Positions 5,464 to 14,266 of a stretch of 18,622 nucleotides of DNA are shown piece after piece (the first letter of the stretch is position 1; each line of letters begins with the position of its first letter). The notes beneath the pieces were generated by a model. The model was not told where the DNA came from. It did not search any database and worked only from the letters and a program-made list of their open reading frames with translations. The position numbers were made by a program, and so were the translations under genes. Source of the DNA: Lachnospiraceae bacterium (GTDB taxonomy: Bacteria > Bacillota_A > Clostridia > Lachnospirales > Lachnospiraceae). The stretch spans positions 1-18,622 of the forward strand of contig JAGBNT010000105.1 in NCBI GenBank assembly GCA_017634255.1, given 5' to 3'.

Positions 5464-7490
5464 TAAAAGGGCTCTTCTCCTCCGTCGTTATGGTCGCTCG
5501 AGAGACCGTCGTCGAAGCCGTGTCCTGTCTCCATGGTATCTCCACTGACCATCAGCACCTGGTCTCCTTCCTCGATCTCATCCGAAATGATCTCCACATA
5601 ATAATCCGTCTCCAGTCCGACCTTGACCTGAACCTTCCTCGAGGGAACACTCTGAGCCTGTCCGCCCATAGCCGCCTCCATCTCCGGATTGGAGAAGATC
5701 ACCTTAAAGAAGCCGCCTATCCCGGAATACTCGCTGTCGGGTCCATGCTGTCCGGCTTTTCCCTCCGGCGACCCATCGGGACCTGCACCTGCTTCGGCTG
5801 ATGCCTGACCTGCCTCAACCACGTTTACAAAGGTCTTTCCGTCGGGATCGGTCTCTACGCAATCATAGGGAACCGTGTAAACTCCGGTCCTCTTATCTAT
5901 GATTATCGAGGTCTCTGCCGTCATTCCTATCCTGAGTCTGGGATCCTTATTCTTAAGGGTTATCTCAACCTCATAGCTTGTAGATGAGGTGGTAGCCGAG
6001 GAAGCGGCTGAAGATCCCGAGGAGCCTGAGGAACCTGAGGATGAGGATGAGGACTGGGGTACTATCGCAACAAAGGTAACGGTTCCTTCCAACTGCTCAT
6101 CTCCGGTGGCATTGGTCTTTACCATAGCCTCCTGTCCCTCTTTTATAGAAGCAATATCATACTGGTCCACAGTTCCCTTGATCTTATATATGGAATCATC
6201 CTGTATTACGCAGATAGTGGACTTCTCACTGTATTCGTCGCCCTCCGCCACTGAAATACTGGTAACGACTCCGCTTATGGGGGCAACGACTTCACAGTTG
6301 GCAAGCTGCCTCTCCAGCTCGGTAAGTTCTGTACGCGAGCTGTCATTGGTGGTTAGCCCATCCAGATTGGTATTTATTATGGACTCCTGATTCTGGGATA
6401 CTGTCCTTGATACCTGCTTTGTATTCTCCTCCTGTGCCCTGATGGCGGAATTATAGCGCTCTATGGAAGACTGCACACTGTCCTTTGCGCTCGCCACCGA
6501 CAGCTCAGCCTGACGAAGAGCCCTCTCATTGGCATCGCTGTCGTCGTCATCGTATTTGTCCTGTGCCTCCTCGAGCTGTTTCTTCATCTCCCCGAGATTT
6601 CTCTCGGCGGCGTTATAATCCCGTATTGCAGCCTGAACAGCCTCTTCCTTCTCAATAGAGGAATTGACAGAATCCTGAAGAGTCCACGCCAGCTTCGTAT
6701 TTGCCTCCATCTGGCTTATCTGTGCCTTGGACGCTGTAACGAACATCTCATTTTGGAGCCTCTCTATCTTACCCTCTATAGCCTCTTTGTCGAAGGTGCA
6801 AATGGGATCGCCCTTCGTTACGTAATCTCCCACCTCGACATCAACCGTCTGCACCTTTATATTGCTGACAAGGGTAGATACGTCCCTGGTCTTATTGGCA
6901 ACGATGGAACCCGTGACAGCGACGGAATTGCTTATGTCCTGCTTTTGGACATCGGACATCTCTACTCCGCTTTCCGCCATGGCTTTTGCGGCATTAATCT
7001 TGCCCAGCTTATAAAAATATAAGCCGATGAGTGCCCCTGCAACAAGAATGAACAAAGGAATAAATATCTTTAAAAACTTCTTAAGGTGGTTCTTCTTCCT
7101 GGGCTTGGGTTTTGAAGCGGACTTATGTGCCTTCTCCTTCACCTTGGCCTTCTTCGGCTTTTTTGCCTTAGCCGGTGCCTTTGCCGGTTCAGGAGCTTCC
7201 TCATTCTGAGTCTCCTCTTCCTGGGTCTCCTCTTCTGCCTCATCGTAAGCAGCCGCAGCTTCTCCGCTTAGATCCTCGCCGGTCTCCTCTGTGTCAGGAT
7301 ACTCTTCGCTGTCGTACTCTTCTTCATAGTACTCCTCTTCCAGCTCTTCCCCGGCATAGTCTTCATCCGCGTATTCCTCATCCGCGTAATCCTCACCCGC
7401 GGTCTCTGAACCTAAAGCCTGCCCGTTTTCATAGAGAGCCTCTCCTTCAAACAACACCTCAAAGTCCTCTATAAATTTGCTGTTTCCCAT
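5463..7490 (-). CDS. membrane-fusion (HlyD/MacA-like) subunit with acidic cytoplasmic extension
   Basis: The 675-residue protein is the adaptor of the tripartite exporter. From residue 1: a Glu/Tyr-rich region (16-100), a Lys/Pro/Ala-rich basic stretch (104-138), one membrane helix (140-160), first lipoyl half (about 205-235, VGDYVTKGDPICTF), a coiled-coil hairpin (about 236-370), second lipoyl half (395-430, VVAPISGVVTSISVAEGDEY), then a beta-barrel region interrupted by a serine-rich linker (480-505), and a C-terminal domain with a Gly/Pro/Ala insert (560-618). MacA-like adaptors are commonly nearer 350-450 residues and start close to the membrane helix, so the front 135 residues are an addition. 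The start at 7490 is preferred over the ATG at 7586, which lies inside argS; an AAGGGAAG site precedes 7490. In a single-membrane cell such adaptors span the wall zone rather than reach an outer membrane. The gene follows argS by 25 bases. Confidence 0.88.
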   Translation of the reverse strand: MGNSKFIEDFEVLFEGEALYENGQALGSETAGEDYADEEYADEDYAGEELEEEYYEEEYDSEEYPDTEETGEDLSGEAAAAYDEAEEETQEEETQNEEAPEPAKAPAKAKKPKKAKVKEKAHKSASKPKPRKKNHLKKFLKIFIPLFILVAGALIGLYFYKLGKINAAKAMAESGVEMSDVQKQDISNSVAVTGSIVANKTRDVSTLVSNIKVQTVDVEVGDYVTKGDPICTFDKEAIEGKIERLQNEMFVTASKAQISQMEANTKLAWTLQDSVNSSIEKEEAVQAAIRDYNAAERNLGEMKKQLEEAQDKYDDDDSDANERALRQAELSVASAKDSVQSSIERYNSAIRAQEENTKQVSRTVSQNQESIINTNLDGLTTNDSSRTELTELERQLANCEVVAPISGVVTSISVAEGDEYSEKSTICVIQDDSIYKIKGTVDQYDIASIKEGQEAMVKTNATGDEQLEGTVTFVAIVPQSSSSSSGSSGSSGSSAASSATTSSTSYEVEITLKNKDPRLRIGMTAETSIIIDKRTGVYTVPYDCVETDPDGKTFVNVVEAGQASAEAGAGPDGSPEGKAGQHGPDSEYSGIGGFFKVIFSNPEMEAAMGGQAQSVPSRKVQVKVGLETDYYVEIISDEIEEGDQVLMVSGDTMETGHGFDDGLSSDHNDGGEEPF
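5976..6053 (-). repeat. serine-rich linker repeats in the fusion-protein gene
   Basis: This stretch encodes residues 480-505, runs of Ser broken by Gly, Ala and Thr, built from short TCC/TCA-type repeats and a GSS triplet repeated three times. It interrupts the beta-barrel region between TFVAIVPQ and YEVEITLKNK. It is a flexible linker and a likely site of length change by slippage. Confidence 0.6.
7354..7398 (-). repeat. three 15-base tandem repeats in the fusion-protein gene
   Basis: Three 15-base units (7354-7368, 7369-7383, 7384-7398) encode a five-residue repeat of the form (D/G)E(D/E)YA near residues 31-46. They lie inside the acidic cytoplasmic extension and could vary in copy number between strains. 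Confidence 0.6.
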
Positions 7491-7515
7491 CAAATCTTCC
7501 CTTCTTAGGTCCTGT

Positions 7516-9282
7516 TTACATCTTCTCCGGCGCTTCCATTCCCAGTACAAACAGACATTCCTCAAAAACTCTTCTGGCGAGCTCAAGGAGGGCTATCCAT
7601 CCCTCCTGCTTCTCCCTGTCTGTTTCTGACAATATCTTTGTGGAATGATAGAACCTGTTAAATTCGTTTGCAGCCTCGTAAATATATGCGCATACACGGT
7701 GGGGCGCCAGCTCCTCGTAAGCTCCGGTCATCATCCTGTTAAAGCCCGAAAGCGTAAGCATGAACGCCTTTTCCTCCGCAGAAGCCGCCTCCCTCAATTT
7801 AAGTCCTTCAAGCTTTCCGCCCTTTTCTTTATACTTGCGCAAAATGGACTTAATGCGGACGACGGTATAAAGAATATAGGGTCCGGTATTTCCCTCAAAG
7901 GAGGTAAACTTATCTATATCAAAAATATAATCCTTAGTAGCCTGGTTGGAAAGGTCTCCGTATTTTATCGCGGCGAGCGCCACTATCTTTGCTGCCTGCT
8001 TTGCCTCTTCTCCCTTGAGCTCGTGGTCGCTCTCCTCCATCTTTTTAAGCATTTCCTCGTATACGTCGTTTAAAAGCACCTCAAGACGCATGACTCCCCC
8101 GTCCCTTGTCTTGAAGGGACCGCCGTCCGGTCCGTTCATGGTGCCGAAGCCAAGGAAATCCAGCCGTGTGCTGTCCGGAACTATGCCCGTTTTTTTTGCG
8201 CATCTGAACACCTGCTCAAAATGAAGGGACTGCCTCTTATCCACGACATATATTACCCTGTCGGGCTTATAGCTTTGCTCCCTGTCCACCAGTGTAGCCA
8301 GATCGGTTGTGGTATAAAGAGCCGCTCCGTCGGACTTAAGTATCATGCAGGGAGGCATTTCCTTCTTATCGTCCTCTCTGCCTATATCCACGACAAGGGC
8401 TCCCTGGCTTTCCACGGCGAAGCCGTCTGCCTTCATTTTTTCCACCATGTCCGGTATGAACCTATCCGCATCCGACTCTCCCTTCCAAAGGTCAAAGGAG
8501 ACGTTTAGCCTCTCATAGTTCTTTTTCAGATCCGCAACGGAGAGGTTCATAATATGCTTCCACAGCGCCGTAAATGAGGGTACCCCCTTCTGCAGCTTAA
8601 ACGTAGCCTCCATGGCGGCAGCTTTATAAGCCTCGTCCTCCTTGGATTTTTTCGAGGCTGTCGGATATATCTCCTCCAGCTCCGTCAATGTAAAGGGGGG
8701 CTCCTCAGGATATTCCCCCGTATAATTTTCATCGAAATAGCAAAGCTCGGGCTTCCTTATGCTGAGCTCATGAATGATGAGCCCCATCTGCAGCCCCCAG
8801 TCCCCAAGGTGAATGTCTCCTGTCACATCATTTCCGACATAGCGGGCAAGGCGCTTTACGCTCTCCCCGATAACCGCACTTCGAAGGTGCCCTATATGAA
8901 GCGGCTTTGCAACATTCGGGCCGCCGTAATCTATGATTATTTTAAGCGGCTTTTCTACGGGTATAAGTCCCAGCTTGGAGGCTGCCATCTCATCCAGATA
9001 GGACTTTAAATAGCCCTCGTTCAGCTTCATATTTAGAAAGCCCGGCTTTACAGCCTCTGCTTCTGAAAATATCTCAGAGTCCTTTAACCTTTCAGCCACC
9101 TCCGCTGCTATAGACAGCGGCGCCTTATGTGCCTCTTTTGCAAGAGACATTGCACCATTACACTGAAATTCGCAAAGATCCGGTCTGTTGGAAGGACTTA
9201 CCTTGCCCGCAGCTGCAGGATAGCCTGCAAGCTCAAATGCCTTGGATACCTCTTCCGAAAGCAGTTCCAGTAAATATTGCAT
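7516..9282 (-). CDS. argS: arginyl-tRNA synthetase
   Basis: The 588-residue class I aminoacyl-tRNA synthetase joins arginine to its tRNA in the cytoplasm. The N-terminal additive domain for tRNA recognition is present (about 1-100), followed by the signature PNVAKPLHIGHLRSAVIGES (122-141) with HIGH at 129-132. The catalytic core includes GDWGLQMG, and the alpha-helical anticodon-binding end is complete (ANEFNRFYHSTKIL). A canonical KMSKS is not seen, as is usual for many ArgRS enzymes. The start at 9282 follows a strong GGAGGT site. It lies 40 bases after queH, the widest gap in this gene run, and no convincing separate promoter was found there. Confidence 0.97.
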   Translation of the reverse strand: MQYLLELLSEEVSKAFELAGYPAAAGKVSPSNRPDLCEFQCNGAMSLAKEAHKAPLSIAAEVAERLKDSEIFSEAEAVKPGFLNMKLNEGYLKSYLDEMAASKLGLIPVEKPLKIIIDYGGPNVAKPLHIGHLRSAVIGESVKRLARYVGNDVTGDIHLGDWGLQMGLIIHELSIRKPELCYFDENYTGEYPEEPPFTLTELEEIYPTASKKSKEDEAYKAAAMEATFKLQKGVPSFTALWKHIMNLSVADLKKNYERLNVSFDLWKGESDADRFIPDMVEKMKADGFAVESQGALVVDIGREDDKKEMPPCMILKSDGAALYTTTDLATLVDREQSYKPDRVIYVVDKRQSLHFEQVFRCAKKTGIVPDSTRLDFLGFGTMNGPDGGPFKTRDGGVMRLEVLLNDVYEEMLKKMEESDHELKGEEAKQAAKIVALAAIKYGDLSNQATKDYIFDIDKFTSFEGNTGPYILYTVVRIKSILRKYKEKGGKLEGLKLREAASAEEKAFMLTLSGFNRMMTGAYEELAPHRVCAYIYEAANEFNRFYHSTKILSETDREKQEGWIALLELARRVFEECLFVLGMEAPEKM

Positions 9283-9322
9283 TTATAACCTCCGCTATTT
9301 ATCTCTCCTCTATAATGTCACC

Positions 9323-9958
9323 CTATGCCGGCGAAGCTTCTCTTGAATACACGCAGCCGCAGTAATTCTGTCTGTAAAGACCGTACTGCATTGACAGCTC
9401 AATGGAGCGCTTAAAACCGTCCTTCTTCTTAAAATCCGAAGGCAGGAAGCGCACCCCGTATTCAAAGCCCAACCTTTCCCCTATTTCATTTAAAACCGCC
9501 GCATTCTTATGGGGGCTTATGGATAGGGTGGTGGTAAAATAGTCAAAAGAATTATTTGCCGCATATGCAGCGGACGCCCGCAGGCGCAGTTCATAGCATT
9601 TAAAACAGCGCTCTCCCCCCTCCGGCTCAGCCTCAAACCCCCTCACCGCGTTATAAAATTCCTGGGGAAAATAGCGCTCTATCGTTACCTTAACATCCAT
9701 ATGTGAAGAATCTATGAAACGCTCGAGCTCCGCCGAACGGCGCACAAATTCCTCCTTAGTGTCCATATTGGGATTATAGAAGAAAACAGTTATATCAAAA
9801 TACGGGACAAGGTATTCCAGACAATAGCTTGAACAGGGGGCGCAGCAGGCGTGCAGCAAAAGCCTCGGTCTTTCCCCGGACTCCTTTATATCCGCCAAGA
9901 CCGCCTCGCACTCATTGCTGAAATTTCTTTTTTCCTTATCCTTGATCTTAAACTTCAT
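9323..9958 (-). CDS. queH: epoxyqueuosine reductase QueH
   Basis: The 211-residue protein is the non-orthologous alternative to QueG and carries out the last step of queuosine synthesis in tRNA, reducing epoxyqueuosine to queuosine. Diagnostic cysteine motifs are all present: HACCAPC (36-42), RCFKCY (117-122) and NYCGC (198-202), the ligands of its iron-sulfur and metal centre. TTTLSISPHKN (142-152) is another family-typical stretch. The start lies two bases after the carB stop, with no good ribosome site of its own, so translation is probably coupled to carB. No other queuosine gene is in the window; such cells often salvage the precursor and need few enzymes. Confidence 0.93.
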   Translation of the reverse strand: MKFKIKDKEKRNFSNECEAVLADIKESGERPRLLLHACCAPCSSYCLEYLVPYFDITVFFYNPNMDTKEEFVRRSAELERFIDSSHMDVKVTIERYFPQEFYNAVRGFEAEPEGGERCFKCYELRLRASAAYAANNSFDYFTTTLSISPHKNAAVLNEIGERLGFEYGVRFLPSDFKKKDGFKRSIELSMQYGLYRQNYCGCVYSREASPA

Positions 9959-9960
9959 TA

Positions 9961-12900
9961 TTATTTTTTTGCCTGAATAGAAGCAATGTCCACAAGCTCC
10001 AGCTCCTTTTCTGACTCCTCCGCCTCCATGCTGCTAAGCAGCGCCTTGGCGGTATCGAGAGCTGTAATACAATTCACTCCGGTCTCTATCGAGGTCCTCC
10101 TTATAAGGAAGCCGTCCCTGTTCTTTGCATAGCCCTGGGTAGGAGTATCTATTACAAGATCGATCTTGTGACCCAGAATAAGGTCCATTACCGTCGGGCT
10201 TTCCTGGGATATCTTATTGACCTTTCTGGCGTTTACACCGTTGTCCTGCAAAACCTTTGCCGTGGAGCGGGTAGCGTAAATCTTATATCCCAGCGCCTCA
10301 AAGCGCCTGCCTATATCTATTATCTCGTACTTATCCGAATCCTTAACTGTTATTATTACCTGCTTATATTTAGGAAGTCTTACGCCTGCCCCCAAAAAGG
10401 CTTTATATAAGGCATCGTTAAACTCCCTCGCCACTCCCAGGCATTCTCCGGTAGACTTCATTTCGGGTCCTAAGCTTATCTCCGCCCCATAAACCTTCTC
10501 AAAGGAAAATACAGGCATCTTCACCGCATAATAATCGGCCTCCGGCTGCAATCCCGGCTCATATCCCATATCCCTTATCGACTTACCCATTATAACACCT
10601 GTTGCCAAATCTACAATAGGAATCCCTGTTACTTTGCTTATATACGGCACAGTACGGGAGGAGCGGGGATTGACCTCTATACAGTAAACCTCCTCGCCCA
10701 TGGCTATGAACTGGATATTTATAAGACCCACCACCTTCAGAGCTTTCGCCAGCTTTCCGGTATAATCGGCTATGGTAGCCTTTACCCTATCAGATAGTGT
10801 GGGGGCGGGATAAATGGATATCGAGTCTCCAGAATGGATCCCTGCCCTCTCGACATGCTCCATTATTCCCGGAATGAGGATATCCTCGCCGTCGCAGACC
10901 GCGTCCACCTCGACTTCCTTTCCCATCATGTATTTATCCACGAGGATGGGATGATCCTGAGCTATCCTGTTTATTATCCCTATAAACTCGCTTATCTCTT
11001 CGTCGTTAAAGGCTATGCGCATGCCCTGACCCCCCAGCACATAGGAGGGACGCACCAGTACCGGATAACCCAGCTCATGCGCCGCATCTATCGCCTCTTT
11101 TTCAGTAAACACGGTATGCCCCGCCGGTCTTCTTATTCCCGTTTCGGCGAGCACCTCGTCGAAGAGCTCCCTGTCCTCTGCCTTATCCACATTTTCAGCC
11201 GATGTTCCAAGGATAGGCACTCCCATCTTCATAAGAGCCTCGGTGAGCTTTATCGCAGTCTGTCCGCCAAACTGCACTACGGCGCCGTCAGGCTTCTCGA
11301 CCCTGACCACGTTTTCCACATCCTCCGGGGTAAGGGGTTCAAAATAAAGCTTATCCGCTATATCGAAATCAGTGGATACCGTCTCGGGATTATTGTTAAT
11401 GATTATCGTTTCGTAACCTGCCTTCGAAAAAGCCCAGGTAGCATGGACGGAGCAATAATCAAATTCAATTCCCTGACCTATCCTTATGGGACCGGAGCCA
11501 AGTACAAGTATCTTCTTTCTGTCACCTGCCCTGATCTCTCCCGACTCATCTTCACCTTCGTAGGCGGAATAAAAATAGGGCGTGGCTGCCTTAAATTCAG
11601 CGGCACAGGTATCTACCATCTTGTAAGCTGCAGTGATGCCCTCTTTATAGCGCAGCTCCTTTATCTCCTCCACGCTCATTCCGTTAAGTCTCGATATGAC
11701 CTCATCGGTAAACTCCAGCCTCTTGGCTTCCCTTAATAGCTCAGGAGTAATGAGCTCGCTTCTTAAGCGCTTTTCCATCTCCGTAAGTATGGCTATTTTA
11801 TCTATAAACCAGAGATCCCACTGGGTTATCTCGTGTATCAGGGCGGTGTCTACGCCGCGGCGCAGCGCCTCGGCTATGCAAAAGAGCCGCATATCATCCG
11901 TCACCCCCAGCCTCTTTAAAAGCTGCTGCGCCGTAAGAGCCGAAAAATCATAGCTTAAAAGGCAGTCCACATGCTGCTCTAAGGATCTTATCGCCTTCAT
12001 AAGAGCCCCCTCGAAGGAGGTACAGATACTCATTACCTCTCCGGTTGCCTTCATCTGCGTTGTGAGAGTCCTCTTAGCGGTAATGAATTTATCGAAGGGA
12101 AGGCGCGGCATCTTTACCACGCAGTAATCGAGAGCCGGTTCAAAGCTTGCATAGGTCTTTCCGGTTATGGCGTTTTTTATCTCGTCCAAGGTATATCCCA
12201 GTGCTATCTTGGCTGCCACCTTTGCTATGGGATAGCCGGTAGCCTTGCTTGCAAGAGCCGAGGAACGGCTTACACGGGGGTTGACCTCGATAACGCAGTA
12301 CTCAAAGGACGCAGGGTGCAGCGCAAACTGGACATTGCAGCCTCCGGCTATTTCCAGCTCGTTGATAATATTTAACGCAGAGGAGCGGAGCATCTGATAT
12401 TCCTTATCCGAAAGGGTCTGGGAAGGGGCTACGACTATCGAATCTCCGGTATGTACTCCCACCGGGTCCACGTTTTCCATATTGCAGACGGTAATGCAGT
12501 TTCCCTTTGCATCCCTTATCACTTCGTACTCGATCTCCTTCCAGCCCGCTATTGAGCGCTCTACAAGAACCTGACCGACCCTTGAGAGCCTTAAGCCGTT
12601 GGCGAGTATCTCTCTTAACTCCCTCTCGTTGTCCGCTATTCCTCCCCCTGAGCCACCGAGTGTATAGGCAGGCCGCAGGACGACAGGGTAGCCTATGCTC
12701 CTTGCGAAATCAACTCCATCCTCTATGCTTTCAACAACAAGGGAAGGCGCAACCGGCTCGCCTATCTTCTCCATTGTAGCCTTAAATTCAAGCCTGTCCT
12801 CCGCCTTCTTTATCGTCCTTGCCCCGGTTCCGATGAGCCGTACATTATTCTTTTCGAGAAAGCCGCTTTCCGCAAGCTCCATTCCGAGATTGAGTCCCGC

Positions 12901-13179
12901 CTGCCCTCCCAGGGTGGGAAGTATGCTGTCAGGTCTTTCCTTTAAAATGAGCTGCTCCAGCACCTTTACGGTCAGCGGTTCGATATAGACCTTGTCCGCT
13001 ATATCAGCATCCGTCATTATCGTAGCGGGATTGGAATTGACCAAAACCACCTCGACGCCCTCCTCCTTTAAGGAGCGGCATGCCTGGGTGCCGGCATAGT
13101 CAAATTCCGCTGCCTGACCTATGACGATAGGTCCCGAGCCTATAACAAGGACTTTTTTTATTGTATTATCTTTAGGCAT
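9961..13179 (-). CDS. carB: carbamoyl-phosphate synthase large subunit
   Basis: The 1072-residue subunit makes carbamoyl phosphate from bicarbonate, ammonia delivered by CarA, and two ATP, feeding pyrimidine and arginine synthesis. It shows the expected internal duplication: an N-terminal half beginning VLVIGSGPIVIGQAAEFDYA with its ATP-grasp domain, an oligomerisation region (about 400-550), a second half beginning ILVLGSGPIRIGQGIEFDY, and a C-terminal MGS-like allosteric domain (about 935-1072) where nucleotide effectors bind in the family. Length is normal. One base separates it from the carA stop (TAA-G-ATG), with an AGGAG site inside the end of carA. Confidence 0.98.
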   Translation of the reverse strand: MPKDNTIKKVLVIGSGPIVIGQAAEFDYAGTQACRSLKEEGVEVVLVNSNPATIMTDADIADKVYIEPLTVKVLEQLILKERPDSILPTLGGQAGLNLGMELAESGFLEKNNVRLIGTGARTIKKAEDRLEFKATMEKIGEPVAPSLVVESIEDGVDFARSIGYPVVLRPAYTLGGSGGGIADNERELREILANGLRLSRVGQVLVERSIAGWKEIEYEVIRDAKGNCITVCNMENVDPVGVHTGDSIVVAPSQTLSDKEYQMLRSSALNIINELEIAGGCNVQFALHPASFEYCVIEVNPRVSRSSALASKATGYPIAKVAAKIALGYTLDEIKNAITGKTYASFEPALDYCVVKMPRLPFDKFITAKRTLTTQMKATGEVMSICTSFEGALMKAIRSLEQHVDCLLSYDFSALTAQQLLKRLGVTDDMRLFCIAEALRRGVDTALIHEITQWDLWFIDKIAILTEMEKRLRSELITPELLREAKRLEFTDEVISRLNGMSVEEIKELRYKEGITAAYKMVDTCAAEFKAATPYFYSAYEGEDESGEIRAGDRKKILVLGSGPIRIGQGIEFDYCSVHATWAFSKAGYETIIINNNPETVSTDFDIADKLYFEPLTPEDVENVVRVEKPDGAVVQFGGQTAIKLTEALMKMGVPILGTSAENVDKAEDRELFDEVLAETGIRRPAGHTVFTEKEAIDAAHELGYPVLVRPSYVLGGQGMRIAFNDEEISEFIGIINRIAQDHPILVDKYMMGKEVEVDAVCDGEDILIPGIMEHVERAGIHSGDSISIYPAPTLSDRVKATIADYTGKLAKALKVVGLINIQFIAMGEEVYCIEVNPRSSRTVPYISKVTGIPIVDLATGVIMGKSIRDMGYEPGLQPEADYYAVKMPVFSFEKVYGAEISLGPEMKSTGECLGVAREFNDALYKAFLGAGVRLPKYKQVIITVKDSDKYEIIDIGRRFEALGYKIYATRSTAKVLQDNGVNARKVNKISQESPTVMDLILGHKIDLVIDTPTQGYAKNRDGFLIRRTSIETGVNCITALDTAKALLSSMEAEESEKELELVDIASIQAKK

Positions 13180-13180
13180 C

Positions 13181-14266
13181 TTATCTGTTCTCCTGAGCCT
13201 TTTTTACATTTGAAATGAACCTGTCGAAGAGGTATTCGCTGTCTAAAGGACCGGCGCAGGCTTCCGGATGGAACTGCACCGTAAAGATGTTTTTCCCGAT
13301 ATATCTGAGTCCCTCATTTGTTCCGTCGTTCACATTTACAAAGGCAGGGACCGCTACCTCGGGGGATATAGTTTTTTCGTCCACGACATAGCCGTGATTT
13401 TGCGAGGAAATATATACCCTTCCCGTCTCAAGATCCTTAACAGGGTGATTTCCTCCCCTGTGTCCGTACTTTAATCTATGGGTATCCCCTCCTACGCTAA
13501 GTGCCATAAGCTGGTGCCCAAGGCAGATAGCAAAGATAGGAATGTCCGTATCATAGAGCTTTTTTACTTCAGCGATTATCCCCTCACATTCCTTCGGGTC
13601 TCCGGGTCCGTTGCTTATCATTATCCCGTCGGGTCGGGAGGCGATTATCGCCTCTGCCGGCGTCAGAGCCGGGTAAACCGTTACGGTGCAGCCCCTCTTT
13701 GCCAGCTTCAATGCGATGTCCTTTTTCATCCCCACATCCAGCAGGGCTATCCTAATCTCCCCGCTGCCTACCTCATATATACCCGTGGTCGTAACCTTCT
13801 CAACCACCTTGCCCGTCTTATATTCCTTAAGCTTCGGAATGACCTCATCCAGTGAATAATCCCCGTTTACGGTTATCATACCGTTCATCGTTCCGCTCTC
13901 CCGCAGTATCTTGGTGAGCTTTCGCGTGTCAATTCCTGAAATACAGGGTATGTCGTACTCCTGAAGATAAGCCTTAAGAGACTGGGAGGAACGGAAGTTA
14001 CTGTCGAGCCTGGACAGCTCATGCACGATAAACGCATCTACATGAGGTCTGTCGGATTCAGAGTCCTCCCTGCATACCCCGTAATTGCCGATAAGCGGAT
14101 AGGTCATGCAGACGCTCTGTCCGGCATAGCTCGGATCGGTAAGCACCTCAAGGTAGCCCGTCATGGAGGTATTAAAGACTATCTCGCTTATAACCTCCCT
14201 TTCGGAGCTCTCGCACCGTCCCTCAAATACAGCTCCGTTTTCCAGTATCAGAAATGCCTTTTTCAT
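13181..14266 (-). CDS. carA: carbamoyl-phosphate synthase small (glutaminase) subunit
   Basis: The 361-residue subunit hydrolyses glutamine and channels ammonia to CarB. The N-terminal small-subunit domain (1 to about 160, with FNTSMTGYLEVLTDPSYAGQ at 31-50) is followed by a class I glutamine amidotransferase domain. The catalytic triad is visible: nucleophile Cys248 in IFAICLGHQ, His333 and Glu335 in QFHPEAC. Its ATG overlaps the purL stop in an ATGA, and the nearest GGGAG is rather far upstream, so translation is likely coupled to purL. Gene order carA-carB is canonical; the link to purL is less usual. Confidence 0.98.
   Translation of the reverse strand: MKKAFLILENGAVFEGRCESSEREVISEIVFNTSMTGYLEVLTDPSYAGQSVCMTYPLIGNYGVCREDSESDRPHVDAFIVHELSRLDSNFRSSQSLKAYLQEYDIPCISGIDTRKLTKILRESGTMNGMITVNGDYSLDEVIPKLKEYKTGKVVEKVTTTGIYEVGSGEIRIALLDVGMKKDIALKLAKRGCTVTVYPALTPAEAIIASRPDGIMISNGPGDPKECEGIIAEVKKLYDTDIPIFAICLGHQLMALSVGGDTHRLKYGHRGGNHPVKDLETGRVYISSQNHGYVVDEKTISPEVAVPAFVNVNDGTNEGLRYIGKNIFTVQFHPEACAGPLDSEYLFDRFISNVKKAQENR

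Noticed and set aside
5989..6390. An acidic plus-strand frame opposite the serine-rich linker.
   Set aside because: The acidic residues are simply the reverse of the TCC/TCA serine codons; no promoter or ribosome site.
3477..7490. The MacB-like exporter as the dedicated exporter of the two double-glycine peptides.
   Set aside because: Its ATPase has no N-terminal C39 peptidase domain, which is what cleaves this leader class, and the genes are not in one transcription unit.
9283..9322. Possible promoter for argS between queH and argS.
   Set aside because: A weak TTATAG-like -10 is present but no acceptable -35 at proper spacing.
10834..11736. A 300-codon open frame on the plus strand opposite carB.
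   Set aside because: It is antisense to a fully conserved carB and reads as a low-information shadow; no ribosome site or family features were seen.
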